Below are positions 17,188 to 26,399 of a stretch of DNA of 64,000 nt, piece after piece. The notes under the pieces were generated by a model that searched no databases, was not told the DNA's origin, and saw only the letters and a program-made list of their open reading frames with translations. A program made the position numbers and the translations under genes. Positions within the stretch are counted from its first letter, which is position 1; every line of letters begins with the position of its first letter. The stretch lies in contig CAIYYN010000054.1 of assembly GCA_903930435.1 (NCBI GenBank), positions 434,001-498,000 on the forward strand. Direction: 5' to 3'. The DNA comes from an uncultured Hyphomicrobiales bacterium (GTDB lineage Bacteria > Pseudomonadota > Alphaproteobacteria > Rhizobiales > Ancalomicrobiaceae).

Positions 17188-18621
17188 ATGACCGGCCAGA
17201 CTCCCTCCCAAGCTGCCGAAAAGCAATCCGTTGCCTTTCAGTCCATTCTGGCGTCGGCGGCGCTGACGCTTCTCAAGTTCCTCGCAGCGTTCTGGACCGG
17301 TTCGCTCGCCATCCTTTCGGAGGCCATCCACAGTTTCCTCGACGTTGGCGCGACCGTGATGACCTATCTGGCTGTCCGCGTCTCCGATGAGCCAGCAGAT
17401 GATGAACATCACTACGGACACGGCAAGATCGAGAGTGTTGCGGCGCTCGCCGAGACGGGTCTCCTGTTCGCCACCAGTGCTTTCATCATTTACGAAGCAG
17501 TCCTGCGCCTTTTGACCGGGCACAATGATGTGGAGGCGCACCCGGTCGCTATCGTCATCATGGTGATTTCGATTGGCGTGGATTTTTTTCGGGCTCGCAT
17601 TCTCTCGCGGGTCGCGACGGAGACCCGCAGCCAGGCGCTGGAAGCGGATGCGCTGCATTTTTCGTCGGATATGTGGAGTTCGATCGTCGTGCTTTTCGGG
17701 CTGGCGCTTGTCTGGCTCGGCTGGAAGAGCGCAGATGCCTTGGCGGCGATCATCGTCTCGATCTTTATTACGCGAGCCGCGTGGGAGCTCGGCAAGTCCA
17801 CGCTGGATACGCTGATCGATGCTGCGCCGGTTGGTGCGACGGAAAAGCTGCGGGCCATTGCCGAACGGATTCCCGGCGTCATCGCCATCGAGCGGTTGCG
17901 GATCCGACCCGCCGGGAACGGACTGTTTGCTGAAATCGAAATCGCTGTCAGTCGCACACGGTCTTTTGACGAACTCGCTGCCATCAAGCAGGCGCTGGTG
18001 GCTGCGGCCCGACTGGAAATGCCGGAAGCCGACCTTTCCGTGATTGCGCAACCTCGCGCGCTCGATACGGAGACCGTGCATGAACGTGTCATGGTGATCG
18101 CCCGGAATCGGGCGCTCGCGGTGCATCACCTCACTGTCCAACAGGTGCGTGGCGAAAACCTGTCGATTTCGCTGGATCTGGAAGTCGACGGCAGGCTGTC
18201 ATTGTTTAACGCGCATGAGATTGCCACCGATCTCGAAAATGCCATCGCGCAAGAACTGGGTGGCGAGGTGGAAGTCGACACGCACATCGAGCCCTTGCTC
18301 TCAGATCGGTTGGCTGGCGTTCCGTTGTCAGCAACTGAAACCGATGCAATCCTGTCGGCCTTGCAATCGGCAGCCGACATCGGTGGTATCATCCGGGATG
18401 TCCACAACGTTCGGGCACGCGCAACTGAAGAGGGCACCATCGTCAATTTTCATTGCAGGGTGCCGCCGGACATGTCGGTCTACGATGTCCACGTGGCCAT
18501 TGACGATCTGGAACGCGCCGTTCGCCGCGCGCGACCGGACCTCAGGCGCGCGGTGGGTCACGCCGAGCCATTCGGGATGACTCATCCCGATCAGGCACCT
18601 GAGCTAAAGCAGGCGACGTGA
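17188..18621 (+). CDS. Cation diffusion facilitator with three C-terminal ZT-dimer-like domains
   Basis: The 477 aa inner-membrane metal/proton antiporter has six predicted helices in residues 15-205. The tetrahedral metal site is intact: H48 and D52 in HSFLD (helix 2) and H157 and D161 in HFSSD (helix 5). The YGHGKIES loop (76-83) is typical of the family. A normal CDF ends after one cytoplasmic dimerisation domain near residue 295. Here three similar alpha-beta segments follow in tandem (about 216-290, 294-370 and 384-462), two of them ending in THIEP or GHAEP. Substrate is probably Zn, Fe, Co or Mn. The start at 17188 has AAGG 7 bases upstream; a longer frame from 17131 is less likely. Confidence 0.88.
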   Translation: MTGQTPSQAAEKQSVAFQSILASAALTLLKFLAAFWTGSLAILSEAIHSFLDVGATVMTYLAVRVSDEPADDEHHYGHGKIESVAALAETGLLFATSAFIIYEAVLRLLTGHNDVEAHPVAIVIMVISIGVDFFRARILSRVATETRSQALEADALHFSSDMWSSIVVLFGLALVWLGWKSADALAAIIVSIFITRAAWELGKSTLDTLIDAAPVGATEKLRAIAERIPGVIAIERLRIRPAGNGLFAEIEIAVSRTRSFDELAAIKQALVAAARLEMPEADLSVIAQPRALDTETVHERVMVIARNRALAVHHLTVQQVRGENLSISLDLEVDGRLSLFNAHEIATDLENAIAQELGGEVEVDTHIEPLLSDRLAGVPLSATETDAILSALQSAADIGGIIRDVHNVRARATEEGTIVNFHCRVPPDMSVYDVHVAIDDLERAVRRARPDLRRAVGHAEPFGMTHPDQAPELKQAT

Positions 18622-18623
18622 TA

Positions 18624-19568
18624 TCAGATCCTCGCCAGTCGGGCCTCGACCGTGGCCCTGCGCGGCAGAGGATCGACTGCGCCCCAGCCCTCGGTTGACA
18701 ATCCGGCTGCCACATTGGCAAAGCGCGCCGCCGAAAATGGATCCCGCGTTGCCAGAAATTCGGTGAGAAATCCTCCGTCGAACGCATCCCCCGCGCCGGT
18801 TGCGTCAATGGCGGCGCACTGGATGCCGGGAATAATCTCGCGTCGATCTGGGGTCGCGATCAGTGCTCCGGCTTTGCCGAGCGTCAGTCCAACGACCTCG
18901 ACGCCCAGCTTGAGATAAAAATCCGCGATAGCACCGGGATCATGCAGGCCTGTCAGGAGTTGGGCGTCATCCAGACCGGGCAAACAGATATCGGATTGGG
19001 CGACTGCCGCATGGATCACCGCACGCGCCCGATCCAGCGGCCAGAGCTTCAGCCTTAAATTAGTATCATAGGACACAAGCACACCGGCCTCACGGGCTGC
19101 GGAGATGGCGGCAAAGACGGCGTCGCAGGCGGAGGGACTGATGGCCTGGCTGATTGCCGAGACGTGCAGGACCTTGGCAGCCCTGATGTAATCGATTGGA
19201 ACATCAGCAGGCGTCATGCGGCTGGCAGCGGACCCGGCGCGCAGGTAAGAGAATTGATGACCATCGGGGCCATGATTGACGAAATAGACCGCCGTATGGC
19301 CATCGGTACGGGTCGAAACCTGCGACGCGTCAACACCTTCTGAGGCCCATAGGTCACGAAAAGCGGCTCCAAAGGGATCATTGCCAAGCGCGCTGATATA
19401 GCCGACCGAGGCACCAAGCCGTGCGGCGGCTATCGCTGTATTAGAGGTATCCCCGCCAAACCCGCCAAGCCAGTTACGACCGGCCACCTTGCCATCGTGC
19501 GAACCGCGGGCGCTGTTGAATTCATACATGGGTTCCCCCATGGCGACGATGTCTGGCGATGTAGGCAT
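18624..19568 (-). CDS. PfkB-family sugar kinase
   Basis: The 314 aa carbohydrate kinase of the ribokinase/PfkB fold has the N-terminal substrate signature GGDTSNTAIAAARLGASVGY and the C-terminal ATP/catalytic signature DATGAGDAFDGGF, whose Asp is the catalytic base. Length and the opening (IVAMGEPMYEFNS) resemble 2-keto-3-deoxygluconate kinases or fructokinases, but the substrate cannot be fixed. It converges on the CDF gene with 2 bases between stop codons. A sugar-acid dehydratase gene lies about 3 kb away, so a role as KDG kinase is possible but unsupported. Confidence 0.85.
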   Translation of the reverse strand: MPTSPDIVAMGEPMYEFNSARGSHDGKVAGRNWLGGFGGDTSNTAIAAARLGASVGYISALGNDPFGAAFRDLWASEGVDASQVSTRTDGHTAVYFVNHGPDGHQFSYLRAGSAASRMTPADVPIDYIRAAKVLHVSAISQAISPSACDAVFAAISAAREAGVLVSYDTNLRLKLWPLDRARAVIHAAVAQSDICLPGLDDAQLLTGLHDPGAIADFYLKLGVEVVGLTLGKAGALIATPDRREIIPGIQCAAIDATGAGDAFDGGFLTEFLATRDPFSAARFANVAAGLSTEGWGAVDPLPRRATVEARLARI

Positions 19569-19729
19569 GGCGCGAGCGTCTCACATTCTACTGTTTTCAG
19601 CACTCTGTCGGCTCTGGGGGGAGCTGTCGAGCGGAATTCTTCGGTTTCCGGGGTGAAAATGCCTTGCAATCCAGAGCGGCTGGGCCGATAGACCGGACCC
19701 GCTCCCCTTCAGGCACAGGACATCCGCTC

Positions 19730-20950
19730 ATGACCCAGTCAGAGAATTCGCGATCACATGCGGTCGTGGTCGGTGGTGGCCCGGCTGGCCTGATGGCGGC
19801 AGAACAACTCGCCAAAGCCGGTTGGCAGGTGGATGTGTATGATCGCATGCCGTCGCTTGGTCGAAAGTTTCTGATGGCCGGGCGCGGCGGGCTCAATCTC
19901 ACACATTCCGAGGACCTCGACACGTTTCTCGCTCGATATGGCGCAGCACCGGCGTCCGTCGTCAGCGCGATCCGGGCTTTTCCACCGGGTGATGTGATAG
20001 TCTGGGCAGAAGGTCTGGGCGAAGAGACGTTCGTTGGCACGAGCGGACGCGTATTTCCCAGATCGATGAAGGCTTCGCCGCTCTTGCGCGCCTGGTTGCG
20101 GCGGCTGGATGGCCTGGGTGTCCGGTTCCATGCGCGGTCAACGTGGCGCGGTTGGGATGCGGATGGTGCATTGATTTTCGATGCGGCATCCGGTGAACGC
20201 ATGGTTGCTCGACCTGATGCGACGGTCCTGGCGCTTGGCGGCGCGAGCTGGCCGCGCCTTGGGTCAGATGGTGGCTGGGTGAAGATCCTCACCGAAGCAG
20301 GCGTGGCAGTGACACCACTGCAGCCGGCCAATTGCGGCTTCAGGATCGGCTGGAGCGATTACATGGGCAAGTTCGCGGGCGAGCCGTTGAAGCGGATCAC
20401 GGTTTCGCTTGGCGAAGCGACCGTGACCGGCGAGGTGATCGTCACGGCTGACGGGCTTGAAGGCGGAGCGCTTTACGCGCTGGGAGCCGAAATCCGGTCG
20501 GCGTTAGCTCAGGGCCCGGTGACGATTACGATCGATCTGCGATCTGGTCTCAGTGCTGAAGACCTTGTCCGGTTGCTGGCGAAGGCGCGCAAGGGCGACA
20601 CGGTTACCAATACCTTGCGCAAATCGGGGCTGTCACCGGCAGCCATCGGCGTGCTCAGGGACGCCTTTGGCCGCAACCTGCCGGACAACCCCTATGCGCT
20701 TGCAGCCGCCATCAAATCGGTGCCGCTGACAATCAAGTCCGTCCAGTCAATCGACCGTGCAATCTCCACGGCGGGCGGTGTTGCTGCCGAGGCGCTCGAC
20801 GATCATCTCATGGTGCGGACGCGTCCCGGCGTCTTTGTCGCGGGTGAAATGCTCGATTGGGACGCGCCAACAGGCGGCTATCTCTTGCAAGCCTGTCTGG
20901 CGACAGGCGTTGCTGCGGCGAACGGTGTATTGGCGTGGAAGGCCGGATAA
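19730..20950 (+). CDS. HI0933/BaiN-like FAD-dependent oxidoreductase
   Basis: The 406 aa flavoprotein starts with the dinucleotide-binding motif VVVGGGPAGLMAAEQLAKAGW and has the family stretch GRKFLMAGRGGLNLTHSE (about 44-62), used by the HI0933 group (COG2081). FVGTSGRVFPRSMKASPLL follows, and the C terminus has the second FAD contact FVAGEMLDWDAPTGGYLLQAC with AFATG-like LATGVAAANG. The group appears to be reductases of uncharacterised substrate. It matches the alphaproteobacterial subfamily known as TIGR03862. The start at 19730 has AGGA 9 bases upstream, and the in-frame extension to 19664 is unlikely. Confidence 0.88.
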   Translation: MTQSENSRSHAVVVGGGPAGLMAAEQLAKAGWQVDVYDRMPSLGRKFLMAGRGGLNLTHSEDLDTFLARYGAAPASVVSAIRAFPPGDVIVWAEGLGEETFVGTSGRVFPRSMKASPLLRAWLRRLDGLGVRFHARSTWRGWDADGALIFDAASGERMVARPDATVLALGGASWPRLGSDGGWVKILTEAGVAVTPLQPANCGFRIGWSDYMGKFAGEPLKRITVSLGEATVTGEVIVTADGLEGGALYALGAEIRSALAQGPVTITIDLRSGLSAEDLVRLLAKARKGDTVTNTLRKSGLSPAAIGVLRDAFGRNLPDNPYALAAAIKSVPLTIKSVQSIDRAISTAGGVAAEALDDHLMVRTRPGVFVAGEMLDWDAPTGGYLLQACLATGVAAANGVLAWKAG

Positions 20951-20997
20951 TGGCAGGTTGCGGCGGGCTGATTGGTGTTTGACCACCCTCAGCCCTG

Positions 20998-21753
20998 TCA
21001 TTCCGGCAAGATTTCCATCACGACCTGCCGCTCTACAATGATTTCCTGCTTGCCCGGACGAAGGGCGAAGGTGAAATCGCGGGTGTAGGGTTCCTTGTGC
21101 ATTGGCATGTTCAAATCAGCTTGGCCGTCAGCATATGGTCCGTTATTCCCGCCAATCTGCAATATCTTGCCGGGCTTTGCCCCGGCCGCCGCAATCTGCC
21201 GTTTCGCTCTGGCAACCGCGTTGGTAATCGCCTGCTCCTCCAGATTGTTTCTGATCTCGCGTTCATTGCTTACCGCGAAGGTAATCGAGTCAACCAGACA
21301 ATCTGCGGCGGTTACCTTTGGCAGAAGGGTCCCGATCTTATCCAGTAATCTGGATTTTAGCGTCAGGTTAAAATGCGCGCGATATCCAATCGGCTGGCGC
21401 TTTTCAAAGAGTTCATGACCGCCCTGATCATAAAAGCGCTTGTAGAGTACTTCTGTCGTTGGTCCTGTCGACCGGGTGTCGCTATCGTGAAAGCCTTCGT
21501 CCCGGACAACATCGGTCAGGGTTTTCACCTTCTTGCTCAGGCTCTGGAGGGCTTCGTCGGCGGTTGCCGCGTCGGCTGTCGCATGCAGAAGGACGCTGAC
21601 AACATCCGGATCCCGGGTTTCCTCGGCGACGCCCATGACGGTAATCGATGGAATGTTGGCAAATCGAGGCTCGGGTCGTTCCTGTGCTGTGGCCAGTTCC
21701 GCCAATCCCAGAAAAACCGTGCCTGTCACGATCCAAAATCTAAAAGGTTTCAT
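20998..21753 (-). CDS. SIMPL (DUF541) domain protein, secreted
   Basis: The 251 aa protein has a signal peptide (about 1-23, MKPFRFWIVTGTVFLGLAELATAQ) and one SIMPL/DUF541 domain. Recognisable parts are ITVMGVAEETRDPDVVSVLL at the N terminus, STGPTTEVLYKRFYDQGG, EEQAITNAVARAKRQIAAAGAKPGKILQIG in the middle, and the closing beta strands FTFALRPGKQEIIVERQVVMEI. Relatives include periplasmic oxidative-stress proteins and the BP26 antigen of Brucella, which forms channel-like oligomers. The function here is unknown. The gene converges with the flavoprotein gene. Confidence 0.88.
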   Translation of the reverse strand: MKPFRFWIVTGTVFLGLAELATAQERPEPRFANIPSITVMGVAEETRDPDVVSVLLHATADAATADEALQSLSKKVKTLTDVVRDEGFHDSDTRSTGPTTEVLYKRFYDQGGHELFEKRQPIGYRAHFNLTLKSRLLDKIGTLLPKVTAADCLVDSITFAVSNEREIRNNLEEQAITNAVARAKRQIAAAGAKPGKILQIGGNNGPYADGQADLNMPMHKEPYTRDFTFALRPGKQEIIVERQVVMEILPE

Positions 21754-21871
21754 TGCAGCCTCCCGTTGGTTGAGCGGTGCAATTTTTAAATGAAGTGAAA
21801 GGCTCTTTATTTGTCAGGGTAGCGGTTTTTCGGAGTTGTTTTCAGGGCAAATTCAAGACGCGTGCTTCTCA

Positions 21872-22588
21872 TCACGGGTCACGGCGGCGGTCGGTGACGC
21901 GACGACGCGCCTGGTCGATGTGGTAGCGCATGGCGAGTTCGGCACCATCCCCGTCGCCCTGGGCAATGGCTTCATAGATGCGCGCGTGTTCGTCCAGAAC
22001 CCGGGCCGACCGTTCCGGAGATCCTTCGCGTGTCAGACCGAGGGCGAGCGTCATGCTGCCACCGACAAAGGGTGCGATCGTGTCGAGCACAATGACAAAG
22101 AGTTCGTTGCCGGACGCGCTCGCCACAGCCCGATGGAAGGCAAAATCATGGTCGCGGGCCGGATCTCCCGACTCGATTGCCTCTCCCATCAAGGTAAGAC
22201 TCGTGGCGATTTCATCCAGTTGAGCTTCCGTGCGCCTGTTTGCAGCGAGCTTGGCACATTGTCCCTCCAGCCCCATGCGGATTTCGAATGACCGCAAGAA
22301 TCCGGCCAGTTCAGCCGTCGGCGCGAGATCAGCCAGCCTGCGCGGCGGACGCTTTTTCACAAAGGTGCCCGCACCCTGTCGTGCAACCACGAGACCATCG
22401 GCCTGCAACCGCATCAACGCCTCGCGCACCACGGGTCGCGACACGTCGAACAGCGTGCACAGCTCCTTTTCCGTCGGCAGCTTGTCACCCTCGCTGTAGA
22501 GGCCCGAGGCCAATTGCTGCATCAGGCGACCGTAAAGCGTATCGGCAAGGCGTTCACGTTTTGGTGGAGCGGTTTCAATGACGGTCAT
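21872..22588 (-). CDS. FadR/GntR-family transcriptional regulator (FCD)
   Basis: The 238 aa regulator has an N-terminal winged helix (about 10-75: LADTLYGRLMQQL, LPTEKELCTLFDVSRPVVREALMRLQADGLVV) and a helical FCD effector domain (about 90-225). The FCD metal-binding residues appear in HDFAFHRAVASASGN and in the C-terminal EHARIYEAIAQGDGDGAELAMRYHIDQA. Ligands of such regulators are typically sugar acids or other carboxylates. It is divergent from the IlvD/Edd dehydratase gene, and a TTGTC-T-GACAA palindrome lies in the gap, so it probably controls that gene and perhaps itself. The start at 22588 was chosen by family fit over 22642. Confidence 0.9.
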   Translation of the reverse strand: MTVIETAPPKRERLADTLYGRLMQQLASGLYSEGDKLPTEKELCTLFDVSRPVVREALMRLQADGLVVARQGAGTFVKKRPPRRLADLAPTAELAGFLRSFEIRMGLEGQCAKLAANRRTEAQLDEIATSLTLMGEAIESGDPARDHDFAFHRAVASASGNELFVIVLDTIAPFVGGSMTLALGLTREGSPERSARVLDEHARIYEAIAQGDGDGAELAMRYHIDQARRRVTDRRRDP

Positions 22589-22731
22589 GAGCGGATTACC
22601 TGAGAGCAAAGTCAGTCGGGAGCAGACGTGAGTTACACACAATCGTCAAGCCGGAACTGCAGTCATGAATGGTCGTCGGCTTTGACTGAGCGCTTGCAGC
22701 GTCTTCAATCCGCTATTATACAGAAAGTCAG

Positions 22732-22742
22732 TTGTCTGACAA
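22732..22742. promoter_or_regulatory. Candidate FadR-type operator
   Basis: TTGTC-T-GACAA is a perfect 11-base palindrome of the type bound by FadR-subfamily GntR regulators. It lies between the divergent regulator and dehydratase genes, about 25 bases upstream of the dehydratase start and downstream of a TATTAT -10-like hexamer (22714-22719), a position suited to repression. Confidence 0.55.
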
Positions 22743-22766
22743 ATTTACGAATAAGAGGAAATGTTC

Positions 22767-24497
22767 ATGACCGCGAATCGTAAGACACCCGAGGAGTTGC
22801 GCAGTCATCGCTGGTTCGGCACGACCGACCTGCGCTCATTCGGTCATCGCTCCCGCACCCTGCAAATGGGTTTCAGCCATGAGGAATTCCTCGGCAAGCC
22901 GGTGATTGCGATCATCAATACGTGGTCCGATATCAATCCCTGTCACCAGCATCTGCGCGAGCGCGCCGAACAGGTGAAGCGCGGCGTCTATATGGCGGGC
23001 GGCTTCCCGATTGAATTGCCCGCGATGTCGCTGGCGGAAAACTTCGTCAAGCCGACGACGATGCTCTATCGCAACATGCTGGCGATGGAGACCGAGGAGT
23101 TGATCCGGTCACATCCGGTCGATGGCGTGGTTCTGCTCGCAGGCTGCGACAAGACGACCCCGGCGACGATCATGGGCGCGACGTCGGCTGGCGTACCGTT
23201 CATCTTTGTGCCTGCCGGACCCATGTTGCGCGGCAATTGGGCTGGCAAGATCCTGGGGTCCGGATCTGACGTCTGGAAATACTGGGCGGACAAGGAAGCC
23301 GGTGTGATCACCGAGGCCCAGTGGAAGGACATGGAATCCGGCATCGCGCGCTCGTTCGGGACCTGCATGACGATGGGCACGGCCGCGACCATGATGTCGC
23401 TGGCCGAGACGCTGGGTGTGACCCTTCCCGGCGCGAGCGCGATCCCGGCTGCGGACTCTGCCCATGGCCGCATGGCAGCGCAAGCAGGGCACCGGATCGT
23501 GGAAATGGTCTGGGAAGACCTGACGCCGAACAAGATCCTGACCCGCGAAGCCTTCGAGAATGCCCTGACGGTCGTCATGGCGCTGGCTGGATCGACGAAC
23601 GCCATCATTCATCTGGTGGCCATGGCGAACCGGGCTGGCGTCGACGTCAGTCTGGCGGATTTCGATGCCTATGCGCGGACGGTTCCGGTTCTGGCCAATC
23701 TGAGGCCGTCGGGGGCTTTCCTGATGGAAGACTTCTTCTATGCAGGTGGCTTGCCCGCGCTCTTCAAACAGTTGAAATCCAAGCTGCACCTTGATTGCGC
23801 CAATGTCATCGGCACGACGATTGGCGATGTCGTCGACAAGGCGGAGATCTACAACGCCGATGTCATCCGTCCGCTCGACAATCCGGTGTCTGATGCGCTT
23901 GGGCTGGCAGTGCTGACGGGCAATCTGGCACCCAATGGCTGTGTGATGAAGCCTGCCGCTGCCGAGGCGCGCCTGTTGAAGCACACGGGTCCCGCCTATG
24001 TCTTCCGCGATTACAACGACATGTCCGCGCAGATCAATCGGGATGATCTCGACGTCACCGCTGACAGCGTACTGGTGTTGCAGAACGGTGGGCCGATCGG
24101 TGGTCCAGGCATGCCGGAATGGGGCATGCTGCCGATCCCGAAGAAGCTCCTGAAGCAAGGCGTACGCGATATGGTGCGGATCTCCGATGCGCGCATGAGC
24201 GGCACGAGCTATGGCGCCTGCGTGCTGCACGTCAGCCCGGAAAGCTACGTCAAAGGCCCATTCGCCGCAGTCCAGACCGGCGATCTGATCACGCTGGACG
24301 TGGAAGCGCGGTCAATTCACCTGCACGTGGATGACGCAGAGATTGCGCGTCGGCTTGAGACATTTGTCCCGCCGAACCGGGATTTTGCCCGTGGCTATGG
24401 CAAGATGTTTGCCGCCCATGTGCGTCAGGCCCACGAGGGCTGCGACTTCGATTATCTCGAAGGAACAGCCCCGACGCGGGAGCCGGAAATTCACTGA
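22767..24497 (+). CDS. IlvD/Edd-family sugar-acid dehydratase (L-arabonate dehydratase-like)
   Basis: The 576 aa enzyme removes water from a polyhydroxy acid to give a 2-keto-3-deoxy acid using an Fe-S cluster. The three cluster cysteines fall in SDINPCHQHL, LAGCDKTTPA and SFGTCMTMGTA, and the Mg-binding and C-terminal DARMSGTSYGACVLHVSPES are intact. The N-terminal TTDLRSFGHRSRTLQMGFSH and the GPMLRGNW stretch resemble the pentonate dehydratase subgroup (L-arabonate/D-xylonate) rather than IlvD of branched-chain synthesis. The ATG at 22767 is preferred over 22761 because AGAGG then lies about 8 bases upstream. The divergent FadR regulator supports a catabolic, inducible role. Confidence 0.85.
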   Translation: MTANRKTPEELRSHRWFGTTDLRSFGHRSRTLQMGFSHEEFLGKPVIAIINTWSDINPCHQHLRERAEQVKRGVYMAGGFPIELPAMSLAENFVKPTTMLYRNMLAMETEELIRSHPVDGVVLLAGCDKTTPATIMGATSAGVPFIFVPAGPMLRGNWAGKILGSGSDVWKYWADKEAGVITEAQWKDMESGIARSFGTCMTMGTAATMMSLAETLGVTLPGASAIPAADSAHGRMAAQAGHRIVEMVWEDLTPNKILTREAFENALTVVMALAGSTNAIIHLVAMANRAGVDVSLADFDAYARTVPVLANLRPSGAFLMEDFFYAGGLPALFKQLKSKLHLDCANVIGTTIGDVVDKAEIYNADVIRPLDNPVSDALGLAVLTGNLAPNGCVMKPAAAEARLLKHTGPAYVFRDYNDMSAQINRDDLDVTADSVLVLQNGGPIGGPGMPEWGMLPIPKKLLKQGVRDMVRISDARMSGTSYGACVLHVSPESYVKGPFAAVQTGDLITLDVEARSIHLHVDDAEIARRLETFVPPNRDFARGYGKMFAAHVRQAHEGCDFDYLEGTAPTREPEIH

Positions 24498-24514
24498 GGC
24501 TCAGGAGCAATGGC

Positions 24515-25624
24515 TCAGCCCATCGCTCCACGCGCGGCTACCGGCCAGACGCGTTCAACGCGATTGTTGCGGACCCCCACGTACCAGTCATAGCGGTCGA
24601 CGGTCGGGTCGCAATGGCCGGGGATGAGCAGCACGCGTTCGTCGAGGGCCAAGAGTGGCGTGCCAGGCTCCAGTGACAGCGTGCCGTGTTCATCGGACGC
24701 GCCTGAATAGGTGACTCCCGGTCGGTTCCAGACGACCGGCAGGCCGCTGTCGACAGCAACGGCCTTCAAACCGGCGTCAACGACGGCGCGGTCCGGGGTT
24801 GGCGCGCTCATGACGCTCGCCAGCACAAACAGCGCGTTCTGGAACGGCGGCGGTGGTGTATTGCGACCGTAATCCGCATCCATGAAGATGTAGGAGCCAA
24901 CCTGCAACTCGGTAAAGACACCGCTCCCGGCCTCAAGCGCAAATGTTCCCGTCCCTGCTCCGCCGACGATCGGACAGTTGAGACCAACTGCTGCGAGATC
25001 TGAGACAACAGACGCCGTGATTTCGGTGGCCTGTGCGATGCTCTGGGCGCGTTCCTGCGGGGTGCGCTGGTGCTGGGCCCGACCGTGATAGGCTTGCAGG
25101 CCGCCGAACGTCAGATGCGGGCTGGCGGCAATCGCCTGCGCAATCGTGATCACTGACTGTCCGGCTGCGATGCCGCAGCGTTCCGCGCCAACCTCAATCT
25201 CGACCAGAACATTCAGATTCGCGCCGGATGCACGAGCCGCCGCTTCAATGGCTGGTACAATGGTCGCATTATCGACGCAGACCGAGATTTTCGCGATATG
25301 GGCCAATGCGGCAAGCCGCGCCAGCTTGCGCGGGGAGACGACCTCGTTACTGACGAGAATATCCTTGACGCCGCCCCAGGCGAGGATCTCGGCCTCGGCG
25401 ACCTTCTGCACGCATTGCCCTACGGCGCCGCGCGCCATCTGCATCAGGGCAATGACCGGTGACTTGTGGGTCTTGGCGTGCGGGCGGAGCTTCACGCCGG
25501 CCGCTGCCGCCTGCGCCGCCATGAAATTCAGATTGTATTCAAAGGCATCGAGATCAACGACGAGCGCGGGCGTGTCAATTTCGTCAAGCGACATGCCGGG
25601 TTCGGCGGGGGGATTTTGCAACAT
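24515..25624 (-). CDS. D-threonine aldolase-like PLP enzyme (alanine racemase N-terminal fold)
   Basis: The 369 aa protein belongs to the fold-type III PLP enzymes that include D-threonine aldolase, D-serine dehydratase and 3-hydroxy-D-aspartate aldolase. The N terminus has TPALVVDLDAFEYNL and RPHAKTHKSP, which contains the PLP lysine. The barrel continues with QKVAEAEILAWGGVKDILVSNEV, and the C-terminal domain holds the metal-binding H and D in IPGHCDPTVDRYD. The metal site favours an aldolase or dehydratase over a racemase. The substrate is open. It converges with the sugar-acid dehydratase (17 bases between stops) and lies upstream of nothing related. Confidence 0.85.
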   Translation of the reverse strand: MLQNPPAEPGMSLDEIDTPALVVDLDAFEYNLNFMAAQAAAAGVKLRPHAKTHKSPVIALMQMARGAVGQCVQKVAEAEILAWGGVKDILVSNEVVSPRKLARLAALAHIAKISVCVDNATIVPAIEAAARASGANLNVLVEIEVGAERCGIAAGQSVITIAQAIAASPHLTFGGLQAYHGRAQHQRTPQERAQSIAQATEITASVVSDLAAVGLNCPIVGGAGTGTFALEAGSGVFTELQVGSYIFMDADYGRNTPPPPFQNALFVLASVMSAPTPDRAVVDAGLKAVAVDSGLPVVWNRPGVTYSGASDEHGTLSLEPGTPLLALDERVLLIPGHCDPTVDRYDWYVGVRNNRVERVWPVAARGAMG

Positions 25625-25704
25625 GGAGAGAGGCCATCATCAGGCGCGAGTTGCGCGGTGTGGTCGTGGGTCGACCACTCCAGTGTGCCATGGCCTGCAC
25701 AAAA

Positions 25705-26238
25705 TCAAAACCCTGCAACCCGCTTTTCGCGACGCCGTTCAGAGGCGGGCTGATAGGCTACCCGCGCATGATAGGCACAATAGGGAATGCCGGCATCCGA
25801 GCGGCGGGCACAGAAGTGAAAGCTTTGATCGCCGGGGTCGCCGACTGGCCATTTGCAGGTCTGTTCGGTAAGTTCCAGAATACCCGCGTTCTCGACCAAG
25901 GGCGGCTCGGACAGGGAATAGATCTTGGGACGAAGGTCGATCTGTGGCTTGAAAGCCGGAAGCGTGTTCGTCTTGAGGGCGGTATTGCCAACTGTCTGCA
26001 AGGAGGGTTGCTGGCGCTGCGAGGACCCGGACGATGGCTGACGGGTGACCTGTTTCTTGGGGCGTTGCGACTGGGTCATCGGAGCCTTGGCCCGACCGGA
26101 CAAGCCGAGACGATGAACTTTCCCGATAACGGCGTTGCGTGTTACTCCGCCCAACTCGTTGGCAATCTGACTGGCACTGAAACCTTCGCTCCAGAGCTTC
26201 TTCAGCATTTCCATGCGTTCTTCGGTCCAACCAAGCAT
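25705..26238 (-). CDS. gcrA: Cell-cycle regulator GcrA
   Basis: The 177 aa protein has the canonical GcrA N-terminal DNA-binding domain, MLGWTEERMEMLKKLWSEG then SASQIANELGGVTRNAVIG and KVHRLGLSGR. A linker rich in Gln, Ser and Pro follows, then the C-terminal segment with CKWPVGDPG and FHFCARR and Cys/His residues (CAYHARVAY) that contacts sigma-70. GcrA activates S-phase genes from promoters carrying CcrM-methylated GANTC sites. The start at 26238 has AGGGGGAAC directly upstream; 26274 would add 12 residues. The upstream region carries five GANTC sites and a CtrA-like box (see separate entries), as expected for a cell-cycle-controlled gene. Confidence 0.95.
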   Translation of the reverse strand: MLGWTEERMEMLKKLWSEGFSASQIANELGGVTRNAVIGKVHRLGLSGRAKAPMTQSQRPKKQVTRQPSSGSSQRQQPSLQTVGNTALKTNTLPAFKPQIDLRPKIYSLSEPPLVENAGILELTEQTCKWPVGDPGDQSFHFCARRSDAGIPYCAYHARVAYQPASERRREKRVAGF

Positions 26239-26399
26239 AGTTCCCCCTATCCCCGGACTGCAGGCAGACTCCATCCCCGTTCGGACAAATGTCCGCCGGC
26301 TGGCCCTGACTGTGCACTGATATCCAGTACGGACTTGGCGTCCGCATCCGCTAAATCTATGCGACCATCACTGATCGCTGCCTTATGCCGACTATCCCT

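Noticed and set aside
23109-24230. 373-codon minus-strand frame opposite the sugar-acid dehydratase
   Set aside because: The product is Arg/His-rich without family features, as expected for a shadow in GC-rich DNA; the plus-strand gene is a complete IlvD/Edd enzyme.
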